Below, in pieces: positions 1-11,276 of a stretch of DNA of 64,000 nt. The stretch covers positions 20,582,241 to 20,646,240 of the forward strand of contig CAMZMU010000123.1 in assembly GCA_947311845.1 (NCBI GenBank), read 5' to 3'. Below the pieces are notes generated by a model. The model did not search any database. It saw only the letters and a program-made list of their open reading frames with translations, and was not told the DNA's origin. Position numbers and translations under genes: made by a program. Source of the stretch: Poa pratensis (Eukaryota > Streptophyta > Magnoliopsida > Poales > Poaceae). Numbering within the stretch: the first letter of the stretch is position 1; each line of letters starts with the position of its first letter.

Positions 1-1328
1 CGAGCTGTGCCTTCCTGTTCCGTTACCAAGTGAACTCCATTTCAGACACCGGCCCACATTTATGCCTCGTTCGGTTACAATGGATTGAACTACAATATGG
101 ATCTGATCCAGACATGGATTTGGACATTTGGTTGATCCAGAGTCCAGAGCTCTCAGCCTCTCACCCAATCCCTTCCACTTCTCTAATCCCTTCCAACTCT
201 CTAATCCCTTTCATATATATCTCGTTCGCTTACACCCCATAGTTAGCATGGCGTGGTTGGAATTCTATTAGCTCCAGAGCTAAATTAGCTATAACACATA
301 CTGAGTGAATGATATACTACTTCGTAAGTTTTACATGCTCAAATGTACAGAAACACGTGATATACTAGTCTGCAAGTTTAGCAGCCCTGAGCGCCATGTT
401 CCATGTTCTCTCCCTCATCGCCATCGTGTGGTGACCCAGTTGGCACTGACTTCGTACGTCGCGATGGCGCCACTGCCACAGGGGTTGTGACAATCCTCCT
501 TCAAGGTTGTCGGAGAACAGCAGGTATCCCAACGATGAATGTACACAATTCGAGTTGCTCGAAGAAAAGGACCGGCACCACTACACGAAGGGGCATGCAC
601 TCGTTTGGCGACGCGTATGCATGCCCCTCGAGAGCTGCTTTGCAGTCGATTAGCCAGCAGAGCTGGTCACACTCTGATTCTGATAGAAAAGAACATGTCA
701 ACGTTGCAGAACAAGATTTAACGACATCAAGAATGGTTAAGTTTATTTTCTTCAAGTGGCTAATAGTTCGTGTACTAGCTTGTACGTGTTCATGAAAACA
801 AGTGCAAATATATCTTCAATTCATGGTGCAAGAATTTAACCGCCGATGCGAGATGACAACCATGGACACAAGTGTAAGCTTTGGAACTGTATCAGTTTCA
901 GACTAAGATAATGCTTACCAACAGTTTTCAGATAAAGCAACAGGCTCAAAAGTTTACCTTTAAGTACACAACATTGGCACACAGTAAGAATACTGATACT
1001 GAATGAGCCTTTCAAGGATGGTACTCTTGGAAAGTAGCTGGAACTGCAAGAAGAAAAGAAACATTTAGAACAAAAGGACACCAGTAAAGATCAGCATCAG
1101 ACATGGAAGGCGAGTTTGGAGAGAAAGTAGTTTGTATATGCTCTTTCTTTTTTTGACAATCCCTTTGTTGATGTTTCACTTTAAGGTCTATGATGATTAA
1201 GTACACCCCCATCTTAGAATTAAGATTTTAATGTAAGAAAAGGTAAAAATGCTTTTTTCGCACTTATTTAACATATTAAACAGAAGTGCATTCAGTTACA
1301 TGCAATGGATGGACATAGCATCTACGCA
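1..1328. other. No supported gene; unassigned sequence
   Basis: I see no recognisable protein domain, RNA gene or complete repeat here. A T-rich stretch near 170-230 repeats the phrase 'aatccctt' several times, and short open frames on both strands show no family motifs. A minus-strand frame at 836-1081 is rich in Ser, Leu and Cys and could be an exon remnant, but nothing supports it. Confidence 0.5.
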
Positions 1329-1437
1329 AGGTTTTAAACCTACATCTGATTGCCCCCCGTGGGTCCTTATTAATATAGAGGCAGTAGGGCCCTCCCCTAC
1401 TGTCATAAATTTCTAAAAAAAGGTTTTAAACCTACAT
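1329..1437 (+). mobile_element. Short A-tailed retroposon with 17-bp target duplication
   Basis: The 17-base sequence aggttttaaacctacat occurs at 1329-1345 and again at 1421-1437. Between the two copies is a 75-base insert that ends in a short A run (about 1415-1420). An A-tailed insert flanked by a long exact direct repeat is the mark of LINE-machinery retroposition, so this is a SINE or a heavily 5'-truncated LINE tail. The insert is too short to name a family. Orientation follows from the A tail. Confidence 0.7.
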
Positions 1438-2099
1438 TACAGGGACCCCAAGTATTTCCAAGAAATTAACTCCATTCTATGCTAGCCACTTCCTCCATTC
1501 TGCCAGTGCAATAATCTTTGTGTCTGCAGGCTGTGACGAAAAAGAGATAGAAGGTAGTGAGTACAACTTTGAACAGGCGAAAAACAGATACGGTGCCTTC
1601 AATTAAAATAGTTTATCACCAGAAAAAGATTCAAGTAAATGATTAGCTGTGATGCCGATGAACAGAAGCTGATATGGAAGTCACATGGCATGGCACCGAA
1701 AGCTCTTGAACATGTGAAAACAACTCGCTTAAGAAATTAACACTAGATTAAAAGACACGATTTTGCACTAGTCGCAACTAAATCGCACACAAAAACTAGA
1801 GATCCTAGCTCTCTTCTCAGATTAATATGGTTTATCCTTTGTTATGAACCTTGCTATGGTTTTCAGAAAGTTACATGAACATAACAGAAAGAAAACATCT
1901 AGAATTTTCTCTATAGTTCTTCAAGACGAGGTACTGGATAATTACTACATCCCAGTCTTGTTCTTAACAGCTATGCTCCATCCGATGGATCCCACAGATC
2001 AAAAACAAACTTTGAAATTGCTACCAAATCGTTTTATTTTACAGGCTTGTGCTTCAAACCAGACAACCAATTATGCAATGTTTCTTATGTACTGAATAC

Positions 2100-2832
2100 A
2101 TTTCATCTGCTGCACAAAGGTTCGAGCCTTATCCCCTCCCCGCCACTGTAGCAGAGGGTTAGGCGATTTTTGGGGCGAATCCGTCGATCCACCGTGCGCG
2201 CCGCGAGCCGCGGGATTCCTCTCCTCCGCCGGCCGCTTCGGCGGCGGGAGGGTGGGGGATCCCCGGCTCCGGCTTGTATATACGGTAGGGTAGGGTGGAG
2301 TTCTCGCCGGCGGCGCTCTGGAGGAGTTGGTGCTGCGGGCGGGCGGTTTGGTGTCGGCGTGACCTTCTCCGGCGGCGGAGCTCCTCGGGGCTCGTCGTCG
2401 TCGCGCCTGACTTGCGGGGGCTCGAGGCCGGCGTGGTGCTCGAGTCCTTCGGCCTCCCATCGGATCTGTGCTGGCGGCGGATCTGGCGGCCGGAACTCAG
2501 AGCTGGGCAAGCTCGGCGGTTCCTCTCTGCATCGACGTCGAAGACGGCTGCGGCAAGGTGGAGAAGAAGGAGCGGGAGGGCACTCGCCGTGCTCGTTCAT
2601 CGGCACAAGTTCCGTCGCTGCGCGGCGGACGGCCCTTGCGGCGGTCTTCTTCAAGAGAGGTGCTCTCGGGGCGTGGTGAGAAGGGGGACGGCGGCCTTCG
2701 TCTTCGATGCGGTGGAGTTGCTGCGGCTTGCTTGGACTCTGTATCCCCTACGTATGAGGTGTTGTATTTCGTTTCTGTACTGTGTACTTTGTACGTGGTT
2801 TTATGTTGAATATAAGTAGGCTTTCAAAAAAA
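2100..2832 (+). other. GC-rich block ending in an A tail; possible retroposon
   Basis: Composition switches abruptly from AT-rich to very GC-rich near 2140, and the block ends at about 2832 in an unbroken A run (2827-2835). The last 100 bases (T-rich, 'gttgaatataagtaggc' before the A run) resemble a transcript 3' end. This suggests a retroposed transcript or a LINE-type element. I found no matching target duplication on the left side and no domain in any frame. The long open frames on both strands here are a by-product of high GC and are not called as genes. Confidence 0.35.
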
Positions 2833-3299
2833 AAACCGAAGTTGTTCTCCCCGTACTATTGTCCAAACTGGTTAGCGATTGGATGCTAGGTATAGCAAAT
2901 TACACAAAAATGAAGCCTCTTCCATGAAAAAGAATTGGTACGGGTCTATCTAGCTACTCCCGCAAATAAAATTTATTGGACAAACTGAACCAAGGTTTTA
3001 CATCAATAATTCACATGTTTTTAAGGGGGAAAAAGTCCGTTTGCAATCTGGCGGCTTTGTGAAGCAAGCTGCAGGACGGGATGGGCTGGACCATAATCCC
3101 CTGTTGCAAATCCTGAATGCAATTTTTTTACATTTCTATGTTTAGAGCATATCAAAGCAAAAGCATTCTCTGTCGTGTAGTGGCCCCTAGATTTTCTTAA
3201 TTTATCCTGGTCACACTTCTAAGAAAGATTTCTTGGCCTAATATTTACCTGAATTCCTACATTGAGAAAACTAACATTCGTGCAACAAGAAACAAGAAA

Positions 3300-3850
3300 C
3301 GTTTCTTCAGATAATATTAACAGAATTCGTACATGCTTGTAATTTGTCCAAAATGAAAATACGTTGGTTCAGATTCAGTTTGCTGACTAACCTTCTTGCC
3401 CAACCTGGAGCCTTCGGGCCAAACCTAATCGTCGAAGCTTGTGATGCTGGCTGTGATACCCGGGGAAGCTTGCTGTCCACCTCAATCCCATCCGAGCACT
3501 CATCCGTCGCCCTTGTCGCGCCGACAGAGAGAACTGAGCTTCAGCCACGGCCTCAGAGGCCATGGCTGGATATGGCTCTGCAACGCTTCTGCGAGCAGGA
3601 ACCTGGCTGAACGCAAGCTATCCAACGGGTCTTCCCTATCTGCCCCTGCTTGTGCCAGCGGGAACCTGCAGCGGCCGAGATCTAAAATCACCCAAATCCC
3701 GGCAGTAGTCTACAAATCGAGATACAGACATCGCATCGACATTACCTGTCAACTGGATCTCAGAGAAACTCGATCCCTCCAATCTCTGATGCTCGCTCGG
3801 CGAGCACATCCATAGCCTCCGCCCCGCCCATCGCTCCCCGCACCGCCAGT
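3300..3850 (-). other. Possible minus-strand exons of an unrecognised gene
   Basis: On the minus strand a purine-balanced, moderately GC-rich stretch contains an ATG near 3812 followed after about 60 bases by CAG|GTAATG (near 3745), a good donor site. A further open stretch follows from about 3560 down to 3344 (residues such as DECSDGIEVDSKLPRVSQ). The frames do not join into one clean reading frame and no domain is recognisable. This may be the first exons of a real gene or a decayed one. Confidence 0.2.
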
Positions 3851-4114
3851 CAAATTAGCCGCCGCTTTCAAGGATTTTTCTTTCTTTGCCCCTATCGATA
3901 ATGGAGTCCATCGATAATACTCAACCCTGCCGTCGAAGATGAACCCAATCTAGATTTTCCTGTCCCGGGGACCATGATTTTCGGGCGTCATGTTCTAGCG
4001 GCACAGCAAAAATTACGACGTTAACTCCGTCCGATCTCCTAGTACGTGAGCCCTGCAGTACGTGCGGGTAGTTGCCATTCACCGCACCGCCAACGGGGGA
4101 GCGCTGAGCGTCCT

Positions 4115-4990
4115 CCGGAGGATCGGAAACCCCGATCCTCCGCATCGACAGCTCAACACGTGTCCGTTTCTGTGGTAAAAAAGTCAGACGAACACGTCCT
4201 TGGTCCCAACTCTCCACCGGTTCACCCGTTTCCTTCCTCCTCTCTCCAGCGAGCACAACCATGGCCCAACCGATCTCCCTGAAGCTGCCTCCCCACTAGC
4301 ACTGTCGGCGGCGTGTAGACTCCGACTCGCAGCACCACCGTCGATGATAGCACCGGCGCCCACCCATGGCAGCATTGCCGACCACCTATGTAGCATGTGG
4401 GCCCGTGGCTCGCTGCATCTCTGGTCACGCTTCGTAGCACCGGCGACTGCCGCTGGCAGCACGGTCTCCACGAGTCGCCGGACCGCCGCTACCCGCTGGG
4501 AGCACCGCCTCCTACGGCTAACAGCATAACCGACCACTGTTGGAAGCAGGGTTGACCACCGCTGGTAGCAGCGTTGCCTGCCGGTTGCAGCACCGCCACC
4601 CCGACGCCTGCAGCCCGGCTCACGGCCGCGCCACCGCTCGTCACACCACCGGTACCACGCAGATTGTAGCACCGCCTCTCCTTGTAGCAACGCCCTCTGC
4701 AGTGTCTCCGTCGAAGGGCCCGGGCTCCGCAGCAGCGTGGGGCGGTGGCGGGCGAGAAAGGGAGGCCGGATTTGAGGGGGCAGTGCGTGCAGGGGGCGGC
4801 GGCGGTGAAATAGTTTGCAGTAGCTCGTGATTTGGGTAAACAACTCGATGGGGAAGATAGAGTCGTGGAGAAAAAAAAATCCAGCGAGGGGATAAGTAAC
4901 GAGCGGTTGTGCGGTACGCATGGGGCCACGGAACACGTGGCAAAAGTAAATAACGCGTGCGGTGGCGACCCGGAGGATCGATCCTCCGGG
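4115..4990. mobile_element. GC-rich element with palindromic ends, family unknown
   Basis: The left end carries a hairpin at 4117-4141 (arms ggaggatcgg and ccgatcctcc around a short loop). The right end carries a perfect 18-base palindrome at 4971-4988 (cggaggatc/gatcctccg). Both ends share the ggaggatcg core in inverted orientation, and acacgtg occurs just inside each end. The middle (about 4300-4720) is a degenerate tandem array of roughly 30-base units of the type 'ctggtagcaccgcc'. No transposase is present. I read it as a non-autonomous DNA transposon; no target duplication could be fixed. Confidence 0.45.
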
Positions 4991-6240
4991 GGTATACCAG
5001 CCTTTTCCTTTTTACTGTCCACGCGCGCATACGGACAAAGCCTCGTTCCAATCTCAACTAAGGATGACTCCAACGGGGAGACGCAAACGGACGCGCGTTT
5101 GGTCCTTGTTTTGTCCGTTTGCGTCGGGGAACGGACGCGCGTCCGGCCTATGTCCGCCCCTTTCCGGCCACTGGACCCAACGGGCCGACGCATTGAGTCC
5201 GCCCGACCAGGGTTTTTGATCATTTTGATCATTTTCGGCCAGGGTTTTTGATGGATCACATTGCAAGCAAAATAATAAATTATAACAAAACATATAGCAA
5301 TCCAAATACTACAATACAAATAATACAATCCAAATAGTTATTACAATCCAAATAGTTCGGCAAATAATACAAATTGTTTCACAAATGGATAGTCTTACAA
5401 ACCAAATAAATATAAAGACCAATAGTTCATCAAACGGAACTACTGGTTACCGTAGTGCTGCCAGACATGCCCCACCAAATCATTTTGGAGCCGAAGATGA
5501 GACAACTTCTCACGAACATCACGGTGGAAGTCGAGGAACTGAGCAAATGTGGATGGTCCCTGGGGCTCAACCAACTGACCCTGAAACTGCCATGCCTGAT
5601 CATGCATGCCCTCGTCGTGTTCATCCTCCACGATCATGTTGTGCATGATCACACAAGCAGTCATCACCTCCCATAGTTGGTCCTTGTCCCATGTCCTAGC
5701 AGGGTGGCGAACAATAGCCCATCGTGACTGCAGGGCACCGAATGCACGCTCCACATCCTTTCTGGCACTCTCTTGTTCCTTGACGAACCTCTTCTTCTTC
5801 TCATCATCGGGATTGGAGATGGTCTTGACAAATGTAGTCCATGTAGGGTAAATCCCATCAGCGAGATAGTAAGGCTTGTCATACTCGTGACCATTGATCT
5901 CATAGGTCACCTGGGGTGCCAGGCCATTGGAGAGCCTGTTGAACACCGGAGACCGCTGCAGCACATTGAGGTCATTGTGCGAGCCGGCCATGCCAAAAAA
6001 ACGAGTGCCAAATCCACAAATTTTGTGATGCCACGGCCTCAAGCACGACCGTGCACGCCCCAACATGGCCCTTGTACTGCCCCTGCCAAGCAAATGGGTA
6101 GTTCCTCCACTCCCAGTGCATACAATCTATGCTGCCAATCATCCCAGGGAAGCCTCTGGCCTCGTTGATGGCCAAGAGTCGGGTCATGTCCGCGGCATTG
6201 GGCTCCCTCAAGTACTCCTGGCCGAACACCTGCACCACGG

Positions 6241-7596
6241 TGATGCCCACAAGTATAGGGGATCGTTGAAATCTTTGTTGGGAAGTATTACCCAAATTTA
6301 TAGTTCGACTCAAGGGGAACACAAGAATACCAATAAGACTTTAGCAATTGAGGCGTCACTCTCAACCACACCTGTATATCAATAAACTTGCAGCCGTGAT
6401 AGTTATGGCAGTAGGATGATTCAAGCAAGCAAAATAAAACATCAATAGTAAACAAGGGTTTCCCAGTTTTCACCGGAAAAGTGAAAGTGTAACTCAGAGA
6501 TTTAAAACGTAGGCATGAGGTGATAGCGGGGTGTTGCATGAATAAGATTGATCATATAATAAGATTCAAATAGCAATGGGGCTTATCTCTAACTCCGATA
6601 TATGTAGGATGTGTTCCGTAAATAGTTGTGCGTACTAACCAAGAGAATTTGCACAACATCTATTGTCCTACCTGCCCATTTCACCGGGGCCAACTTGGAA
6701 CTACAGGTAATTAAGGTCTACCCTTTCGAATAGCCCGGAACAACGCATTAACACTTCATGAACACATAGAATCCTCAAACTAAAACATCTCCCCCTTGTT
6801 TTCCTATATGTCACTTTTAGGGTTCGCAGGTTCAACATAATAGCAGGTGATACACTTTGCAGATAAATACCAAACTCAAATATATGATGGGGCAAAATAA
6901 GTTCAGTACTGAAATCATGCCACTCGGGCCTAGTAGCAAGCATTAAACATAGCATAAGTGCATCAACACAATACAAAAATATCCTCAAGATAAACCCCTA
7001 AGATCTCGGACAACGGGTATCATTACATGATCAATCTCATCCAATCCCCATCCACCTCATATGCCTACAGGGACTACTCACACATGGTGATGGTGAAGGA
7101 GCTCATGGTCGATGGAGATGAAGGCGGTGAAGATGGCGGTGAAGACGGCCTCCGGATCCCTCCGGGGGAGAAATCCTGGATCAATCTGTCTCCGAAAACG
7201 AAGATCGTGGTGGCGGCGGCGCTCTGTTTCGCGAAAGCTCCTCTCCTCTAGGTCAGCCACTTTTTCGTATATATGAGGGGGTACGCGAAAGCCGAAGGAG
7301 AGGCGGTGCCCGAGGCCCCAGATGGGTGGGCCCACGCGGCCAAGGAATCTGGCCGCGTGGGGCCCACTCTTTTGGCCCTCGGACGCTTCCTCGTGTCCAT
7401 CTTTTGCACGATGCCCTTCTTTTCCATAAAAATTGACGTGGTATTTCTCTCCGATTTAATTTCCTGCAAAAACAACCAGAAAAGAGACTTTGCTAAAAAC
7501 AGCGTCAGATTCACAGTTTTATTCAAATATGGGAAGATTCCGGAGCAAATTATGAAGCAAAGTGCTTGGAAAAGTAGATGCATTTTAGGTGCATCA
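6241..7596 (-). repeat. 3' LTR of the Athila-like element
   Basis: This copy is 1,356 bases and starts tgatgcccac and ends gcatca. Being on the minus strand, it is the downstream LTR of the element. It contains a perfect hairpin at 7331-7361 and a TATA-like tatatatg at 7269-7276, in the order expected of an LTR promoter read leftward. The AT-rich tract 6540-6620 has no feature I can name. Confidence 0.9.
7331..7361. repeat. Perfect GC hairpin in the LTR promoter region
   Basis: Arms cccacgcggcca and tggccgcgtggg (12 bp, perfect) flank a 7-base loop. The same 31 bases occur at 14356-14386 in the other LTR and at 10160-10190 inside the element. On the minus strand it lies about 55-90 bases upstream of the TATA-like box, so it falls in the U3 promoter rather than in the transcript. 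Confidence 0.85.
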
Positions 7597-7608
7597 ACTC
7601 CCCCAAGC
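7597..7608 (-). other. Polypurine tract of the Athila-like element
   Basis: Directly inside the 3' LTR the plus strand reads actcccccaagc, which is gcttgggggagt on the element's sense strand. A purine-rich run abutting the 3' LTR is the primer site for plus-strand DNA synthesis. Confidence 0.75.
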
Positions 7609-9209
7609 TTAGCTCGTTGTTTGTCCTTGAACAACTCAAACATAGTGCAGAAGCGATAAAAAGACTTTGACAAGAACTTTGCATTGCATATGTAACACCG
7701 TTTAATACCAACAAGTATTCAAAACATAACTTCCATAACAAATAACAAAATGCTAGCAAAGGTGCATCTAATCAGTGTTAAAGCATTTATATTTGTTGCA
7801 AGAGAAATAACATGAAGTGTCAGCACTTGGATGAGTTTCCCAACTGTAGAAATAGACAAAGGTTCTTGCATCGCTTTTGATTGAATCATGTCAAGATTTT
7901 TGAGATCTTTCGATTCTTTCTTTTATTGACTAGTGAACTCATTGTGCTTACAACCTTGCTCTCAGTTTTATCAATCCATTTGGTGTTCCCTATTATGACT
8001 CATATGCTTGACCAACTAATGGTTGAGAGCCTCATGCCCCGTGAATACGAGTACCTACACCACGGTGTTACTCAACTCGGGCCACAAAGCAAGTTTAAGT
8101 TTCTAAGTCATTGCAAGTAATAATAGCGTCATCAAGAGCGTCAACTGGGGTACCTCTTGTCCCAGGACATGGAACAAGCCCATGTCAAAACGACAAGACA
8201 AACAGACAATGAACAATCTCAGCACTCTTTTATTTACTATTTGTGTAGCTTTTTATTATGAAGTGCATCACTGAATGTTCACTTTGGTACGCTGTAAATT
8301 TCCACCATGAATGATGCATGGCTTAGGTTGGCGGCCCAGGCGTCTCTCTAGCCATTTATACCCACTCCTCAAACTTACTAAGTTTCCGCATTTATTTGGC
8401 ACCATGATAAGCATCCATAAACAAAAGTACATGATATCAACTAAATGTAATTTAGTGCAATGTTGAAAGCTTTCTATGTGTCAGCACATATAAGTTAACT
8501 CCCAACCCCTAAGCTTGTCAAGCATATGACTTCATGTTTAACATTTGAAAAACTCTTTTACTTTCTCTTTGGTTGGCAAGTTTAGCAAGCACAATGGGAT
8601 GCGTAGACCTTTGTTTAGAGCCACAGTTACTCAATCCACAGCCAAGTGTTGTCACTAAATAATATCTCACTTGCATCATCATATAACATACTAGAACACG
8701 GAGAAGATAAACATTTGCTACCACTTCCCTAGATGTTAAAGAAACTATGATGTGCACACTTGCTGTTATTAAAAAGTCCACATAAGCACGGCAAAGGTGT
8801 CATACCTTTCATCCACTTCATGCACATCAACTCATCATCGTTGTTCTCCTCTCCCAACTTGAACTGCGCAATAAAAACTCAAATCTGCCATAAAACGTTA
8901 CTGCATACAGAACTGTTTTTGCCCTACCTAAACACCTCAGAATAATCTCATATTTTACGGGTGCATAGGTTATGAAAAGTTGTAGTGGTTAAAATTTTAG
9001 CTCATTCGGAGTTACAGAAAAAAATGAAAAATAAAACAGTGAGCAGATTTCAGCAATTCCTGCACCTCCGTTTTTACTTTGGATTCAAGAAAACGAAAAT
9101 ATTTTTGTTCTTTTTAGTTTTTAGATGCATAAAGTAAATGACCAGAAGTAAATAAGCAAAAGAAACAAATAAAATCTTTTTGTGTTTTTGTGATTTTCAG
9201 AACAAGAAA

Positions 9210-9780
9210 CTAAAACATAACAAGATAAAAGTGATATAAAACAACGAATGGAAAGGGAGAGAAGTACTCCCCCAAGCTTGCGATCAAGCTAGTATCCCGG
9301 ATGGTAATCGTACCCACCACTTCCATCTCCAGGGAAGTAACCATATTGGTAGCCTTGCATTCCTGGATATTGGGGCTCCTCTTGAGGTTGCACCTCCTCC
9401 ACGGTCCACTTCCCGGTAATCTTTTCTTACTGTGTTTGTAGTTTTCGGGGCCCTCGAACCGGAATGTGGAGAGGAATTCTCGCGAGAGTTCCTCGTATGT
9501 GTTCCGTGGATGAAGGGAGAACTCGAGTAAGCCAGCTGCAGCGGCGAAGGCGTTGAAGTCCTCCTTTATCCCCCAATGATCAAGAACCACGGGGTCTTGC
9601 CATTTTGTTGCATGAATCCGAAGCCTCTCCCCTGCATATACCACCATCCTCCCAAAGGTGGTTGTCATCATAATTCTCGGAAACTCTAGATGATCTTCTC
9701 CTTGGTCTCGAAGTCATCCCAAACAATCCTTTACCTTTGTTCATGATGAAACCTTGCTGTCCAAAAATAATATCCAACAA
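9210..9780 (-). pseudogene. Second open region of the retrotransposon, ATHILA ORF1-like
   Basis: Two overlapping minus-strand frames together read '...HATKWQDPVVLDHWG...EFSLHPRNTYEELSREFLSTFRFEG...'. The phrase of type 'ELSREFLSTF' resembles the conserved stretch of the plant ATHILA ORF1 family, a retroelement protein of unknown role. The frames overlap rather than join, so a frameshift is likely. It lies downstream of the protease on the element's sense strand, where reverse transcriptase would normally be. The assignment rests on motif resemblance alone. Confidence 0.4.
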
Positions 9781-10079
9781 AAATTAAGATGTAACACTCT
9801 AAAACAACATTGAGCCATCCATAACTAGTCTCCACATCAATATCATGCATCAATATCAACTAGAAAACTTAAATCCATGGATTTCTCAAGCATATTAGGT
9901 GACACCTAGTGCAGCAAAATACTTCATACATAAAGCATAAGAACAAAAAGTAATTGGATGGGTGGAGGAGTCACATACCAAGGAGCAATCCCACCAAACA
10001 GATTTGAAAAATCTGCCCTAAACTTGGAGATCCAAGGATAGCAGGAAGAAGGAGCTCGGGAAAATTTGGGAAAAATACC

Positions 10080-10260
10080 TGGAGCTGGTTTTCTGTCGAG
10101 GGGAAGGAGATGGGCACAGGGCACTCACCTAACTCCACCTGGGGCCAAAGTTAGTGGGTCCCACGCGGCCAAGGAATCTGGCCGCGTGGGACACCCTCTT
10201 TTGGTCCCTGGTGGCCTCCTGGTGTCCCACTTTTGGCTGTTGGTCCCTCTGGTAAAATAA
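10080..10260 (-). repeat. Internal copy of the LTR promoter segment
   Basis: About 85 bases around 10155-10240 closely match the LTR hairpin region: the 31-base hairpin is identical, followed by 'ctcttttgg.ccct', 'cctc.tgtcc' and 'cttttgg'. The similarity stops on both sides. It sits upstream, on the element's sense strand, of the second open region at 9210-9780. Confidence 0.7.
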
Positions 10261-10565
10261 CTTACCTCCAAATTTTTCTGGAATTTTTCGAGAAAATTTT
10301 CTGAAGAGAATTTTTCAAACTTCATATTCTGGAATTTCTGAACTCTGAAATAATTATGATTATGCATATACTCAAAACTCTAGATAAATAAAATTAAAAT
10401 GCAATACAAATTTTTATGGGAATCAAGTTTTCATCATTTCCACATTAGTAATGAGGTTGATCAAGTCTCATTAATAATATGTAAAAGATATAATACATGA
10501 TTCTTATTTTATATATAAAGAAGAAATTCAAGATACCTCATATTTGATTGGAATAGTTCCAATCA

Positions 10566-11083
10566 TCAAGGTAGCATACTTTGGTGCAGGAGGTGGTAGT
10601 GCAATTCAAAGCTTCCAATCATAATAGTATTTCTTTGAATAGAATTCACACTCTTGTTTATCATTGTAACAGGATTCTTCTTGGGAAAATAGATAGTATG
10701 CTCATTTCCTTTGACATTAAATGTCACTTTGCTCTCAGTGCAATTTATCACAGCTCCTGCAGTGTTTAAAAAGGGTCTTCCAAGAATAATAGATAGATTA
10801 TCATCCTCAGGCATTTCTAATATAACAAAGTCTGTAGGAATTAACACATTAGCTATAGAGATAGGAACATCCTCACATATACCTATAGGCACAGCAGTTG
10901 ATTTATCAGCCATTTGCAATGAAACTTCAGTTGGAACCAATTTATTAGGTTAAGTTTCTTATATAAAGAAAAAGGCATAACACTAACACCAGCTCCTAAA
11001 TCACATAATGCATATTTCACATAAGTTTCTTTAATATGACAAGGAATAGTTGGAATACCAGGATCTCCACGCTTTTCAGGCAA
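10566..11083 (-). pseudogene. Retrotransposon aspartic protease region
   Basis: The minus-strand frames carry 'YALCDLGAGVSVMPFSLYKKL' split over two frames, with the aspartic protease motif DLGAGVSVMP and the downstream flap-type motif ILGRPFLNTAGAVI. Both are typical of the protease of Athila/Tat gypsy elements, which cleaves the Gag polyprotein. Upstream and downstream pieces are in different frames, so the polyprotein is no longer continuous. No reverse transcriptase YXDD box follows. Confidence 0.75.
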
Positions 11084-11276
11084 TTTCCCTCAAATGAATA
11101 ATTAGCAAGCATAGCAGTAATTGCATCAGTAGGTATCTTCCTTTTATTAGTGACAATATCTTTCATATATTTTGAATATGGAGGAATTTTAATAGCATCA
11201 ACAAGAGGAATTTGCAAACATAAAGTTTTAATCAACTCAAGAAATTTCTCAAACCTAGCATCATCCAAAGATTTCA

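Noticed and set aside
2103..2819. Several overlapping open frames of 110-180 codons on both strands
   Set aside because: All frames are open because the DNA is very GC-rich. None has a domain, and their composition (Arg/Pro/Gly) is that of random GC sequence.
4184..5328. Minus-strand frames of 250-280 codons
   Set aside because: They cover a degenerate tandem array and extend past the ends of two different transposons, so they cannot be one gene.
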